From a bacterium (GTDB taxonomy: Bacteria; 4484-113; JAFGCY01), in NCBI GenBank assembly GCA_020440605.1, contig JAGRNT010000002.1, positions 1 to 64,000 on the forward strand: a DNA stretch of 64,000 bases, read 5' to 3'. The position numbers were made by a program, and so were the translations under genes. The notes below the pieces were generated by a model. The model saw nothing but the letters and a program-made list of their open reading frames with translations, was not told the DNA's origin and made no database searches. This document shows positions 46,635-56,649 of this stretch, piece after piece. Position 1 is the stretch's first letter; the number at the start of each line of letters is the position of its first letter.

Positions 46635-48574
46635 ACCACAGGATTCCGTGGCTGCTCCTGCTCCTGTTACTGCCCCTGCCCTGCCTGGCGGAAACTGACA
46701 ACGCAGTCGAGATTGATCTGGACCATCTCTATGAGGAATATGATCTGGAAGAAGAGATCAGCATTGACGATTCGGCTACCGGCATTGAGATAGACCTTGG
46801 CAGCAGCCTTATCAGTGACCAGCGCAGTCTGGCAATGCAGCTCGGGGACTGGTCAGCGCTGAGCATCATCGAGCGCTCGCGCTTCACGGCGCAGTCCAGC
46901 CTCGCCGGTCTGCTGGAAAGTCTGGCTGGCGCAGACGTGCGCAGCCTCGGCGGTCGTGGCCAGCTCAGCACGCTGAGTCTGCGCGGAGCCAGCGCCGGGC
47001 AGGTACTGATCCTGCTGGACGGCCAGCCACTCAGTCCCCTGCAGGCTTCGGACCTCTCCCTGATCTCTCCTGCCGGACTGGAACGCATCGAGGTCCTGCG
47101 CGGACCCCTGGCCCTGCAGTTCGGCCCCGGAGCTCTGGGCGGGGTTGTCAATCTCGTGACGATTATCCCCGAACGGGAGGAGAGCTTCCCGAACTATGCG
47201 GACAGCGGGATGCCCTTCCGGGAATACTTCGCTGCACTGACCGATTACGAGTTCAGCCAGCGGGAGTCCAGTCCCGCTCAGACACGTTATGCGATCCTGG
47301 CCGGCAGCAATGACAGCTACGAACTGAGCATCAGCCGTACCGAACCAGGCCAGAGCTGGACATATGGCAGCCTCAGTGCGGGAAATGACTACAGCTTCCG
47401 GCGCAGCGATGGCAGTCCGGCCATGCGTGCCAATGCAGATGTGCTGCGCCACGAACTGCTCGGCAGCTGGCAATCAGGTGACATGCAGTGGCGGGCGGGC
47501 TTCAGTGATATCTCCCGCGGCATTCCCGGCAGTGCTGAGTTTCCGACCCTCAGTGCACGGCTGGACCGTCAGGCAGTCTGGCTGCAGAGCACGCAGGGAA
47601 AGCACCGCACTGCCCTGTCCGCCCAGTTCACGCATGTGCGGGATCCCAATCCCTACCTTAACCGTGGGGATATTGACAACCGTGATCTGCTCATGCATCT
47701 GGAGCATGAGATCCGTCATGAGCAGCAATTGCTGCGGCCCCGCCTGGATTTTGCGGATACGGATTCCGCCAGGCAGCAGTCGAGACCCGGGATTGACTAC
47801 AGCGCCTGGCGGGAAGCCGAGAGCGGCAACTGGAAGTACCTCTACAGCTGGGGCATGGTCGCGTCGACGGACAGTGCTCTCGATCCGATGGGAGGTCTCG
47901 CTGTCAGACGTGCATTCGGAAACAGGGCGGAACTGCGGGCCAGCTTGTCCCGTGCAGTGCGCCAGCCCAGCTTTGACGAGTTGTATCTCAGCGACAGCGG
48001 CAGTGTGCGCGGCAACCCGGAGCTGGATCCGGAGGTGCTTGACAACCTCGAGATCGGCTACGGCCGCAGCTTCGGCCGGGCGCGGCTGGATACTGCAGCC
48101 TTCTATGGGATCTACCGGGACTCGATCATCTTCGCCCCGGTCAGCGCCTACCTGATCGAGGCCCGCAATACCGGCGAGGCCCGCATCGCCGGACTGGAGG
48201 GCAGCCTGGACTGGAAGCTGGCCGATGAGCTGTGGTGGACCAGCTCCGCCACCTGGCTGCCGCTGGCGGAGTATGGCAACGGAATCCCGCTTACGGGCCG
48301 CAGCAGCCTGCACACCCACAGCAGCCTGCAGTACCGGTACGAGCGCTTCAGCGGTTCGCTGGCACTGGATCATACCTCGTCCATTCCCGCGGATCTGTTC
48401 GGCAACCTGCGCACCGATCCGCGCAGCATCGTCAACCTGGAACTGGCACATGCTGCCGGTGAAGGCGAACTGCGTCTCGGGCTTGGCAACCTGTTCAATC
48501 GCCCTGCCCGTGATGCCTGGAACTATCCCCTGCCCGGCAGGGAAATCAATCTGAGCTGGAGTGCTTCAATATGA
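46631..48574 (+). CDS. btuB: TonB-dependent cobalamin receptor
   Basis: A 647-residue outer-membrane receptor. Signal peptide, an acidic linker of ~50 residues, plug domain (LLESLAGADVRSLGGRGQLS, LDGQPLSP, RIEVLRGPLALQFGPGALGG), then a 22-strand-type barrel ending in LSWSASI. No clear TonB box can be read in the linker, and the last residue is Ile rather than the usual Phe. Starts GTG 46631 overlapping btuC (GTGA). The riboswitch and ABC genes identify B12 as likely ligand. Confidence 0.88.
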   Translation: MNHRIPWLLLLLLLPLPCLAETDNAVEIDLDHLYEEYDLEEEISIDDSATGIEIDLGSSLISDQRSLAMQLGDWSALSIIERSRFTAQSSLAGLLESLAGADVRSLGGRGQLSTLSLRGASAGQVLILLDGQPLSPLQASDLSLISPAGLERIEVLRGPLALQFGPGALGGVVNLVTIIPEREESFPNYADSGMPFREYFAALTDYEFSQRESSPAQTRYAILAGSNDSYELSISRTEPGQSWTYGSLSAGNDYSFRRSDGSPAMRANADVLRHELLGSWQSGDMQWRAGFSDISRGIPGSAEFPTLSARLDRQAVWLQSTQGKHRTALSAQFTHVRDPNPYLNRGDIDNRDLLMHLEHEIRHEQQLLRPRLDFADTDSARQQSRPGIDYSAWREAESGNWKYLYSWGMVASTDSALDPMGGLAVRRAFGNRAELRASLSRAVRQPSFDELYLSDSGSVRGNPELDPEVLDNLEIGYGRSFGRARLDTAAFYGIYRDSIIFAPVSAYLIEARNTGEARIAGLEGSLDWKLADELWWTSSATWLPLAEYGNGIPLTGRSSLHTHSSLQYRYERFSGSLALDHTSSIPADLFGNLRTDPRSIVNLELAHAAGEGELRLGLGNLFNRPARDAWNYPLPGREINLSWSASI

Positions 48575-49959
48575 AAATGCGTACCCTTGCACTGTGTTTC
48601 GCACTGCTGACCACAATGATTGCCGTCTCCTGCGGCGGCGGTGGCGGCGCAGGCCAGCCCCTGCCCAATCCGAGTACGATCCACGCCCTGGCGGCGAGCT
48701 CCGGCAGTGTACGCATCAGTGCCCGGGCGGGCAGTGCGGATCCAGGTAGTGCGGTGAGCATTGCCACGGGTGGCAGCGGGGCAGGCATGGCAGCTGCTGA
48801 CGGCAGTTTCGCCTTCGATGCCCAGGTCCAGGCAGTGACGCTTACCGTGCAGTACAGCCGCAATGGCAGCCAGCTGCTGACGGATGTGAGCGTGCGCGAG
48901 CAGGCTGCACTGCTGTCCCTCAACCACTTCAGCACGGGTAGTGGGCCGAACGACCTGCTGTTCAGCGGCGGCAGCCTGTTCGTTCCCAACAGCCTGGACA
49001 ACAGCGTCGTCCGTTATGGCCTGGACGGAATTGAGCAGGCCAGTGTGCTGTTCGCGGAGTTCTCCTCACCGAGCCACCTCACGGTGGACCGGGACCACAT
49101 CTACTGCGTCAGCAACGGCAGCAATCAGCTCACCAGGCTGGCACTGACGGACCTGAGTTTCAATGCGGTCCAGGACGTGTTCCAGCTCAGCGACCCCGAC
49201 GCTGTGTTCATCGGCCCTGCCGCAGCAGCCGTACATGAGGACCGGCTGTATGTGCCGCGCAGCCAGGTGCTGGCCTTTGCTGAGTTTGGCAGCGGCGATC
49301 CCACTACGTATGGGGATGGCATCTTCAGCGTGGTTGATTACCGCAGCGCAGCCCCGACGAGCACGGACATCGAAAGCAGCGGCCGCAATCCGCAGTTCTG
49401 CGCAGTCAACAGGACACGCAGTGAATTGCTGGTGATCTGCGGTGGAGAGCTGAACTTTGACAGCAGCTTCACTCCTTATGTGACAACGGACAGCATTGTC
49501 GAGTTCTACAGTCTGGAGAGCACGCCTGCGCCGCTGGGCAGCGTCAATCTGGGTGCGGTTGGCGCGGGTGCGATTGCCATCAGCAGCGACGGCGGGACCG
49601 CCTATCTCGGCAACTCCCTGAACGGCAATCTCTACAAGCTCGATCTGGCATCCCGCAGCATCCTGCGTGGGGCTGAGAACCCGATTGTGCTCACGGATGA
49701 ATTCACCTACATCGGTGATGTGGAACTGAGCCGTGACGACAGACTGCTGCTGGCGGTGAGCTTCAACACGGATGAGCTATACATCATCGAGACCGCGTCC
49801 GACACTCCCGGCATGGGAACCTACCCTGAGCCGATCCGCATGTCCCAGGGCGCAGGCCTGCTGGCCGGCGCCGCTGCGGTCGAGATTGACGACGACGGCA
49901 ATGCCTGGGTGCTCAACGGGATTGCCAACAGCGTCAACCGCATCGACCTGCTGGACTAG
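48571..49959 (+). CDS. Beta-propeller lipoprotein in the B12 operon, BtuG-like candidate
   Basis: A 462-residue lipoprotein (lipobox IAVSC, Cys 21, then five Gly). After an Ig-like stretch the body (~120-460) is a YncE-like beta-propeller: repeated blades such as SGPNDLLFSGGSLFVPNSLD, SSPSHLTVDRDHIYCVSNG, AIAISSDGGTAYLGN, DVELSRDDRLLLAVSF. It follows btuB with a 4-nt overlap. In Bacteroides the propeller BtuG sits on BtuB and captures B12 with extreme affinity; the same arrangement here suggests the same role. Convergent with the next gene (stops overlap). Confidence 0.75.
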   Translation: MKMRTLALCFALLTTMIAVSCGGGGGAGQPLPNPSTIHALAASSGSVRISARAGSADPGSAVSIATGGSGAGMAAADGSFAFDAQVQAVTLTVQYSRNGSQLLTDVSVREQAALLSLNHFSTGSGPNDLLFSGGSLFVPNSLDNSVVRYGLDGIEQASVLFAEFSSPSHLTVDRDHIYCVSNGSNQLTRLALTDLSFNAVQDVFQLSDPDAVFIGPAAAAVHEDRLYVPRSQVLAFAEFGSGDPTTYGDGIFSVVDYRSAAPTSTDIESSGRNPQFCAVNRTRSELLVICGGELNFDSSFTPYVTTDSIVEFYSLESTPAPLGSVNLGAVGAGAIAISSDGGTAYLGNSLNGNLYKLDLASRSILRGAENPIVLTDEFTYIGDVELSRDDRLLLAVSFNTDELYIIETASDTPGMGTYPEPIRMSQGAGLLAGAAAVEIDDDGNAWVLNGIANSVNRIDLLD

Positions 49960-51062
49960 CTTCCGGAGCTGCCGCGCGGAATCACCTCAGCCGGTTCACT
50001 GAGCTGGACCTGCATGTCCTCGGGCACGATCGTCGGGATGTTGCTCATCGGGATCTCGCGGGAGAGATTGGCCTCAAACACAGTCAGGATCTCACTGACC
50101 TGTGCCGCAGGCCTGATCAGCAGGCTCGTGCAACCCAGCATGTCAAGCGGCGAGGGCCCGAGCACGTAGACCGGCACGGGACTGAATGACAGCAGATCCG
50201 TGGCGGGATCCGTTGCCAGGCTCTCACTGGCACCAGTCTCCCCGGCGGCGCAGATGATCAGGTCATCGGCATCGGGTGGCAGCTCCTCGATCGCTTCACT
50301 CAGTTCAATCCAGCTCGTGAACACCGGCAGCACATGCAGGGTACTGCCCTCGCCCATCAGGTCCTCTGCATCCGTGAACTCGCGCAGGCGGCGGCGGCCC
50401 TCCGGGCTGTCATCCGTGATGATGCAGTGGAACAGTGCCTTGTCGTCGTCACGCCAGATCCGCCCCATGGTCCCCGACACGCTGTGGCGGCGGTAGAAAC
50501 CTGCGGCATTATCCTCGGCTTCGTAATAGAGCGAACTGTCATATGTCAGGCCGCTGAACACGATCTGGAATCCGTTGTCAAGCAGCAGCCGGCCGGCATG
50601 AAACTGCAGCGGGTCGCCATCCAGCCAGACCAGGTCGGCCTCGTAATCCTGCGCCTGCTCCAGCAGATGATTAGCGGCCGCCTGCTGGCGCTCCACACCG
50701 TTGATGCTGTCCATGCCCGTGAGCACGATGCGCAGGTCCAGCGGCTGATTGCCATGCGTGACATCGTAGGTGCCGTAATAGTCAAAGTAGTCATCCGCAT
50801 CCGGGCTGCTCCAGGCATCGAAATGCAGGGCTGTGCCAAGCGCGCCAAGCATGTCCGCGGTCCAGGGATCCGTTTCGCTGCCGCTGAATGCTGCCAGCAC
50901 GCGTTTGCGTTCCAGTGGGACTGGTGGGATCTCCGGTTCGGTCTCAGCTTCGCCGGACTCTGCCGCGGCATGCTGTCCCGTATCTCCCTCATTGGCGGAG
51001 TCAGGTTTGTTGCAGCCCGCCAGCAACAGCAGGCCGAGCAGTATGCAGATCAGGCTTGGCAC
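49956..51062 (-). CDS. Lipoprotein resembling periplasmic sugar/ABC-binding proteins
   Basis: A 368-residue lipoprotein (lipobox LLAGC) with an acidic linker and two Rossmann-like lobes (RVLAAFSGSETDPWTADMLG; DLVWLDGDPLQFHAGRLLLD; ADDLIICAAGET). The pattern resembles ABC substrate-binding or PBP1 folds (e.g. PF04392), but the match is weak and no permease is nearby. GTG 51062 follows TAGAAT by exactly 6 nt. Confidence 0.6.
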   Translation of the reverse strand: MPSLICILLGLLLLAGCNKPDSANEGDTGQHAAAESGEAETEPEIPPVPLERKRVLAAFSGSETDPWTADMLGALGTALHFDAWSSPDADDYFDYYGTYDVTHGNQPLDLRIVLTGMDSINGVERQQAAANHLLEQAQDYEADLVWLDGDPLQFHAGRLLLDNGFQIVFSGLTYDSSLYYEAEDNAAGFYRRHSVSGTMGRIWRDDDKALFHCIITDDSPEGRRRLREFTDAEDLMGEGSTLHVLPVFTSWIELSEAIEELPPDADDLIICAAGETGASESLATDPATDLLSFSPVPVYVLGPSPLDMLGCTSLLIRPAAQVSEILTVFEANLSREIPMSNIPTIVPEDMQVQLSEPAEVIPRGSSGS

Positions 51063-51068
51063 GGGCGC

Positions 51069-51074
51069 ATTCTA
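51069..51074 (-). promoter_or_regulatory. -10 box of leaderless lipoprotein gene
   Basis: Minus-strand TAGAAT, then GCGCCC and GTG 51062. Confidence 0.6.
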
Positions 51075-51080
51075 GCATCC

Positions 51081-52349
51081 TCAGGCGCGGCTGGCTGCCC
51101 TGAGCTCTGCCAGCGGAACGCTGCGTGGCCGCACGATCGGTGAGCCGATGCCGCGGCTGACGACGTTCTGGGCCAGCATCCCGATGGAGAGAGAGACCCC
51201 GAACAGCACGGTGTAGAACTCCAGCTGGGGGATGCCGCTGAGTCTGAGCAGCACGCCGGTGATCGCATCAACATTTGGATAAGGGTTCTTCGCACGACCC
51301 AGATCCTGCAGCAGTTTCTTGCCGGCCCTGTATACGCGGCTGGCCAGCCTGAAGGACGGATGGTCAAGATACTGCTCGGCGGCATAGCCGTAGAGAATCT
51401 CGAAGCGTGGATCCGCCAGACGTAGCACCGCGTGCCCGAAGCCGGGAATCACCCGGCCGGCCGCCAGGCGCTGCTCCAGAGCGAGGCGGATCTGCTCCTC
51501 ATCAGCGTCCATTCCCAGATCAGCGCTGAGCTGATCAAGGAAGCGCACGAAATCCTGAGCCGCCAGGCCGTGGATATGGCCTGCCAGGCCATTGAGCCCC
51601 GCGCTGATCGCGTAGTACAGATCCGCGAGCGTGCTGCCCGTCACATGTCCTGACAACGCACAGACGTTGCCATTCTCATGATCGCTCTGCACCACAACAT
51701 AACGCTTCAGCATTGCACGGAACTGCTGATCCTCACGTCCGAGCAGGCCGAGGGCCAGGCCGGACGTCCAGTCAGTGGATGCAGGGATATCCACATCCGG
51801 CAGGCCATAGCGCTGGCGGTAGACCAGTGCTGCCAGCAGGGGCATCCTGGCAAGCAGGTCAAGCGCGTCCTCGAGGGCCGGTCGCCAGAGATCAGCCTTT
51901 GCTGTTGAATGGTATGCGCCTGCGAAGTGCGATTCGTGCTGCATTGCCAGAAGTGCCGCGTTGAACATCGTCATCGGATGGCTGTCCGCGGGCATTGCCG
52001 TGAGCAGTGGCCTGATGTAGCCAGGCAGGCTGCGGCGCTGTTCCAGCTCGTCCTGCAGTTCCTGCAGATCCGCGGAATCCGGCTGGCAACCAGTGAGCAG
52101 CAGCCAGAAGACTTCCTCCGGACTGGCATCCTGCAGTTCGATGACGGGTCGGCCGCGGATCAGCAGTCCGACCGAGGGATCGACACTGCTGGTGTCACAG
52201 ACGATGCAGTGCATGCCCCGCATGCCTCCCAGCACCTGCCCCAGGCGCACATCGTCAATCACCAGGTCGCCATGCGCATTCAACAGCTCGCTGATCTCAG
52301 CGCGGGCCTGCTGGAAGCCATGTTCGAGGATGGTGGTGAGTCTCTGCAT
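51081..52349 (-). CDS. gltA: Citrate synthase
   Basis: A 422-residue citrate synthase condensing acetyl-CoA and oxaloacetate. Catalytic residues visible: His in SDHENGNVCALSGHV, His in PGFGHAVLR and Asp in NPYPNVDAITG. The motif PNVDA and short length suggest the eukaryote-like subgroup found in some bacteria. ATG 52349 with AAGGA upstream is chosen; TATAAT ~46 nt before gives a leader with ribosome site, unlike the leaderless genes nearby. Confidence 0.93.
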   Translation of the reverse strand: MQRLTTILEHGFQQARAEISELLNAHGDLVIDDVRLGQVLGGMRGMHCIVCDTSSVDPSVGLLIRGRPVIELQDASPEEVFWLLLTGCQPDSADLQELQDELEQRRSLPGYIRPLLTAMPADSHPMTMFNAALLAMQHESHFAGAYHSTAKADLWRPALEDALDLLARMPLLAALVYRQRYGLPDVDIPASTDWTSGLALGLLGREDQQFRAMLKRYVVVQSDHENGNVCALSGHVTGSTLADLYYAISAGLNGLAGHIHGLAAQDFVRFLDQLSADLGMDADEEQIRLALEQRLAAGRVIPGFGHAVLRLADPRFEILYGYAAEQYLDHPSFRLASRVYRAGKKLLQDLGRAKNPYPNVDAITGVLLRLSGIPQLEFYTVLFGVSLSIGMLAQNVVSRGIGSPIVRPRSVPLAELRAASRA

Positions 52350-52577
52350 CTGTCCTTGCTGCCAAACCACGGCCGGGAAACCGTGAAAAGGATTATACTG
52401 GATAGTCCAATCTGCATCCGATTTCCGCCGTGAAACCCGGAAGTGCCGGATCCTGCACCACTGTTCAGCGGGATTGTATTGATATCTTTTACAATAATGG
52501 CATTCGACTGACTTAACGGCATTTTATTGACCTTCAGACCTATACATGCTTGGCCAATTACGCTAGGATTTAACGTG

Positions 52578-53744
52578 ATGGGTTGGAAGTTCGCACAAAT
52601 GAGTGACTGCCATCTCGGTCGCCGGCTGACAGATGTTGACAAGTCTCTGGCCGATGCGATTGCTACGGCAGTCCGAAACTCCATGGATGCCGGTTTCCGG
52701 CTTGCCCATGAAAAGGGCTGCCAGGCCCTGCTGATTCCGGGAAACGTGTTCGACGTCAAGGGACACAGCCCGGATGAGCAGCTGCAGTTCTTCTATCAGC
52801 TGGTCAAGTCCTATCCCGCGATGGACGTGATCGTCACACCCGGCAACTCCGATGCCTATGGTGGCAACAATCCCTACTGCTTCTCCCGTGTCCCGGTCAA
52901 TCTGCACCTGTTCACCAAGAAGCAGTGGGAAGTGCTTGACATCAAGGGCGTCTCCGTGACCGGGCGGGCATTCCTGATGGGTGAGGGCATTCCGCGGATG
53001 AGCTGGGCCGAGGTCCCGCGCCCACCGCGCGACCGTCCCAGCCTGCTGATGCTGCATGGCACGCTGGAGGGCGTTGACGACGGGCTGGAGCATTCCCGCC
53101 CGATCAACCCTATCCTGCAGGAAGACCTCTACAAGAGCGAATACAACTACATAGCTCTCGGACACATGATGGTCCAGGCTGAGCTTAAGCACCTCAACAG
53201 TGACAAGGCGCTCGCTGCCTACAGCGGCCCGCCGCAGTGCTTCAGCTGGGATGAAGCCGGACCGGGCGGCATGCTGATCGGTGAACTCGACCGCTATGGC
53301 TGCGACCTGGAATTCCACAGGATCGCCGGGATCAACTGGATCCAGCGCACCGTGAGCTTCCCCGAGCCGTATGTCGACGGATATGAATCGCAGCTGCGGC
53401 GCGCCATGGAATCTCTCGATATCCAGCTGCGCCCGCAGGACATGCTGCGCCTCAGGCTGCGCGGGGAAATCCCCGTGAGCATGAAGCCCCAGCTTGAGAA
53501 CCGCCTGGATGCAATCAAGAACAGCGTGGAACGCCTGGTGGAGCCGGATGTCAGTGAGCTGTCCTTCTTCAGCGGGATTGATCCCCTGAACCTGCCGAAG
53601 GACTCGCTGCTCTTCGCCTTCCTCGAGCGCTGTGCAGACCTAGAACGGGCCGGACGTAAGGACATGAACGTGGTACGCCTCGTCAGGCGCCTGGGCTGGC
53701 AGCTATTCACCGGCCAGGGCATGCCACTGGAGATAAGCGAATGA
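52578..53744 (+). CDS. YhaO/SbcD-like metallophosphoesterase with eroded active site
   Basis: A 388-residue calcineurin-fold protein of the SbcD/Mre11/YhaO group. The first motif D10-C-H12 is intact, but the GD motif reads PGNVFD (Asp replaced by N56), GNHD reads PGNSD (His replaced by S91), and GHxH reads GHMM. Nuclease activity is therefore doubtful. It overlaps the SMC-like ATPase by 4 nt, as in yhaO-yhaN. TAGGAT 8 nt upstream is the only promoter candidate; GTG 52575 would be an alternative start. Confidence 0.78.
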   Translation: MGWKFAQMSDCHLGRRLTDVDKSLADAIATAVRNSMDAGFRLAHEKGCQALLIPGNVFDVKGHSPDEQLQFFYQLVKSYPAMDVIVTPGNSDAYGGNNPYCFSRVPVNLHLFTKKQWEVLDIKGVSVTGRAFLMGEGIPRMSWAEVPRPPRDRPSLLMLHGTLEGVDDGLEHSRPINPILQEDLYKSEYNYIALGHMMVQAELKHLNSDKALAAYSGPPQCFSWDEAGPGGMLIGELDRYGCDLEFHRIAGINWIQRTVSFPEPYVDGYESQLRRAMESLDIQLRPQDMLRLRLRGEIPVSMKPQLENRLDAIKNSVERLVEPDVSELSFFSGIDPLNLPKDSLLFAFLERCADLERAGRKDMNVVRLVRRLGWQLFTGQGMPLEISE

Positions 53745-56605
53745 AGATCCTCCAGATAGATTCCGCTCGATTCGGCAGCCTGTCCATCGACACCCCCGTG
53801 GTGCTGGAGGAAGGGCTCAACCTCTGGATCGCCGAGAACCAGTCGGGCAAGACCACGCTGCTGACATTCCTGGAGTGGATGCTCTTCGGCCCCGCCAGCA
53901 AGCGCGGCGCCAAGGACCCCCAGTCCATCAAGCGCTGGACCCCCTGGATCGGCGGCACGCCCTCCGGCCGGCTGGTGATCAAGCCCGAGCTCGAGGGCTG
54001 GCCCGAGAAGATCCTCGTGACCGCGCGCTTCAGCGACTACTTCGTACAGGTCAGTGAATACAGCACGCAGCGTACTCTCACCGACAAGATCACCCTCAGC
54101 AAGCAGGGAGAATGGGACCTGGGCCGGCGCCTGCTGAACCTCAGCCGCCAGTCCTTCCGGCACTCGCTCTCGGCCACTCAGGCCAATGTGATCGAGACCC
54201 TGGACCGCAGCAACCTGCGCCAGATCCTCACCTCCGACCTCGGCGAACTCGTCGAGAACCCGGACGTGACCACCGTTGACAGAATCATCGAGGCCCTGGA
54301 GAATCCGCGCTTCACCCTGGGTGACAGCCCGCCGCGCAACATGCGCGAGCACCGCATGCATCTCGCCAAGGAACTGGATTACCTCAAGCTGGAACAGGGC
54401 CAGCTCAGCCAGCAGCTGAGTGAATACAACGAACTGCAGAAGGAGCGCGACAGCGTGCTCAGCCAGCTCGAGCAGCAGGACCGGGTGATCCTCGGCCTGG
54501 AGAAGCAGCGCGACCAGCTTGACCTGGCCCGCAACTTCTACCTCTACCGCATGGCCAGCAAGCAGGCCGCAGCTGCAGCCGAGCCCGCCCCTGCCCCCGC
54601 TGCCAGCCCGGCGATCACGGCCGACCTCGCACATGAAGTCGACGTGCTTTACGGCAAGCTGGAGGCAATCGAGCAGCAGATCACCCGCGTCGAGCAGGAG
54701 ATCAGCGCGCTCAACATCAGCTATGAATCAGCACAGAAAATGAGCAGCGACCGCCCGGATGAACGCCAGGGGGCGGACACCCGCGAACTGCTGCAGCAGG
54801 TCAGTGCCGCCGTGGAGACGGCACACCGCGAATATACCGTGGCCGCAGACCGCGCCAAGCGTCTGGAGGACCAGATCCCCGAGGCGGAGAAGTCGCGCTA
54901 CCAGTCGCTGGACAAGATGTTCGCCCCGCACCGTGAGCACCTCTCATCCATCCTCGAATGGCAGGAGGAGCACAAGCAGGTCACGGTCTCCCTCGAGAAG
55001 CTGCGAGAGCGCAAGGTGGAGCTGGAAATCGTCAATCGTGACGAACTGCCCTGGTGGTCCTACTTCGGCTTCGGCTGCGTCTTCCTGGCCTTCCTGAGCA
55101 TCATTGCCCACTACAGCTTCATGCCCGTGGTGATCCGCGATACCGTGCCCTTCGCGGGCTGGATTCTCGCCGCGGTGTTCCTTGTGATCGCCGGTTTCCT
55201 GCTCTTCCCCTACCTGCGCCGCGCCCGGACAACCGGCCCGGCCTATACGGAACTGCAGAACAGCGTGCTCCCCGCCATGGAGGAGCAGACGCAGAAGATG
55301 GATCAGCTCAACCGGCGCCGCATGCGCTTCCTTGAGCTGTACAAGATTGACCGCCAGAACTGGGACCGGCTCGTGGAAGGCATCGAGGACTTCATCAAGC
55401 TCGATGTGCGCCTGCGTGAGTACAGCTCAGCGATCCGCGATCGCGATACCATCAAGCGCCGCATGGAGGCTGCCTGGACCGAGGTCGGTCAGATTGAGCC
55501 CCTGGCACCACTGGTTCCTGACATGGAATGGCTGCGCTCGATGATCCGCAAGCTGGCAGAGACCCCGAGTGTGATCAGTGGCAACAAGGTCGACATCCGC
55601 GAGCTTGAAACCGCGCTCAACGTGCAGAACCGTGAGCTCTCCCGCCTGGCCCAGGAGCGTGACCAGATCAGCCGCGCCCTGGAAGCCAAGCTGCAGCCCA
55701 TCGGCTTCGCCAGTAAGCTGCGTGAAGGACCACGGGCGGCGATGGAAGCCTTCCGCAATCTGGCGAATGTGCGCAGTGCTCCGCGCGAGACTGCTCCTTC
55801 CCAGGCGGATCCGCTGCTCCTGAGCAAGCCCTCGATCGAACTCAAGGATTTCAACGAGCGCTGGGATTCACTCTCGCAGACCGAGCAGAACCGTCTGACC
55901 CTGCTCTGCCGTGACAAGGTGAGCCACGAATCCGTCTGCCTGCGGCTCAGTGAGGTCGACAAGAAGATCCACGAGGCCCGCGACAGCCGCGAGTCGATCC
56001 GCCGCGCGCTGGACACTATCCGTGACAACATGCACCGCTTCGGCAACATCGACAAGGTTGCCAGGGAAATGAAGCAGCGCAGCGAACAGGCCGGCAAGCT
56101 GGACAGCCTGGTGCGCAACTGGGATGACGCTCTCTCCACCACGCGGGAGATCGTGCAGTCGCTCGTCAATCGCGCCAGCAGCGACACCGCTCCGGAGATC
56201 GACCGCGCCATGAAGAGCATTCTTGCCAACGCGCCGATCAAGGGCATCGAGGATGCCTCGCTGGACAGCAACCTGAGCCTGCGCCTGAAGGTCACCGGTG
56301 CTCCGGCCGACATTCCGAGCCATGAACTCTGGACCTACATGTCAACCGGTGCGCAGCAGCAGCTGGCTCTGGCCCTGCGTCTCGCAATGGCCCGGACCGC
56401 CAGCGGCCGTACGGACCTGCCGCTGATGCTGGATGAACCGCTGGCCGATCTCGATGATGACCGCGCCGAGCTGGTGTTCAACTACATCACGGATCTCTCC
56501 GAGACGACGCAGATCATCGTCACCACCTGCCACCAGCAGCTCTATGACTGGCTGCGCCAGCGCCGCCATGAGCGTGTGAACCTGATGTCAATGCCGGTGA
56601 GCTAG
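53741..56605 (+). CDS. YhaN/SbcC-like SMC ATPase with membrane hairpin
   Basis: A 954-residue Rad50-type ATPase. N-terminal Walker A-like AENQSGKTTL, long coiled coils (~200-420 and 520-830), and in the middle two membrane helices (FGFGCVFLAFLSIIAHYSF and AGWILAAVFLVIAGFLLFPY, ~435-500). C-terminal signature MSTGAQQQLALALRL and Walker B LPLMLDEPLADLDD with the H-loop CHQQL. A membrane hairpin in the coil is the mark of YhaN. It likely forms a membrane-attached SbcCD-like complex with the upstream protein. Confidence 0.85.
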   Translation: MKILQIDSARFGSLSIDTPVVLEEGLNLWIAENQSGKTTLLTFLEWMLFGPASKRGAKDPQSIKRWTPWIGGTPSGRLVIKPELEGWPEKILVTARFSDYFVQVSEYSTQRTLTDKITLSKQGEWDLGRRLLNLSRQSFRHSLSATQANVIETLDRSNLRQILTSDLGELVENPDVTTVDRIIEALENPRFTLGDSPPRNMREHRMHLAKELDYLKLEQGQLSQQLSEYNELQKERDSVLSQLEQQDRVILGLEKQRDQLDLARNFYLYRMASKQAAAAAEPAPAPAASPAITADLAHEVDVLYGKLEAIEQQITRVEQEISALNISYESAQKMSSDRPDERQGADTRELLQQVSAAVETAHREYTVAADRAKRLEDQIPEAEKSRYQSLDKMFAPHREHLSSILEWQEEHKQVTVSLEKLRERKVELEIVNRDELPWWSYFGFGCVFLAFLSIIAHYSFMPVVIRDTVPFAGWILAAVFLVIAGFLLFPYLRRARTTGPAYTELQNSVLPAMEEQTQKMDQLNRRRMRFLELYKIDRQNWDRLVEGIEDFIKLDVRLREYSSAIRDRDTIKRRMEAAWTEVGQIEPLAPLVPDMEWLRSMIRKLAETPSVISGNKVDIRELETALNVQNRELSRLAQERDQISRALEAKLQPIGFASKLREGPRAAMEAFRNLANVRSAPRETAPSQADPLLLSKPSIELKDFNERWDSLSQTEQNRLTLLCRDKVSHESVCLRLSEVDKKIHEARDSRESIRRALDTIRDNMHRFGNIDKVAREMKQRSEQAGKLDSLVRNWDDALSTTREIVQSLVNRASSDTAPEIDRAMKSILANAPIKGIEDASLDSNLSLRLKVTGAPADIPSHELWTYMSTGAQQQLALALRLAMARTASGRTDLPLMLDEPLADLDDDRAELVFNYITDLSETTQIIVTTCHQQLYDWLRQRRHERVNLMSMPVS

Positions 56606-56649
56606 GAGTGGAAGCGCGGCCTGCTGGCCGCCGTATAGGGAATCATCAC

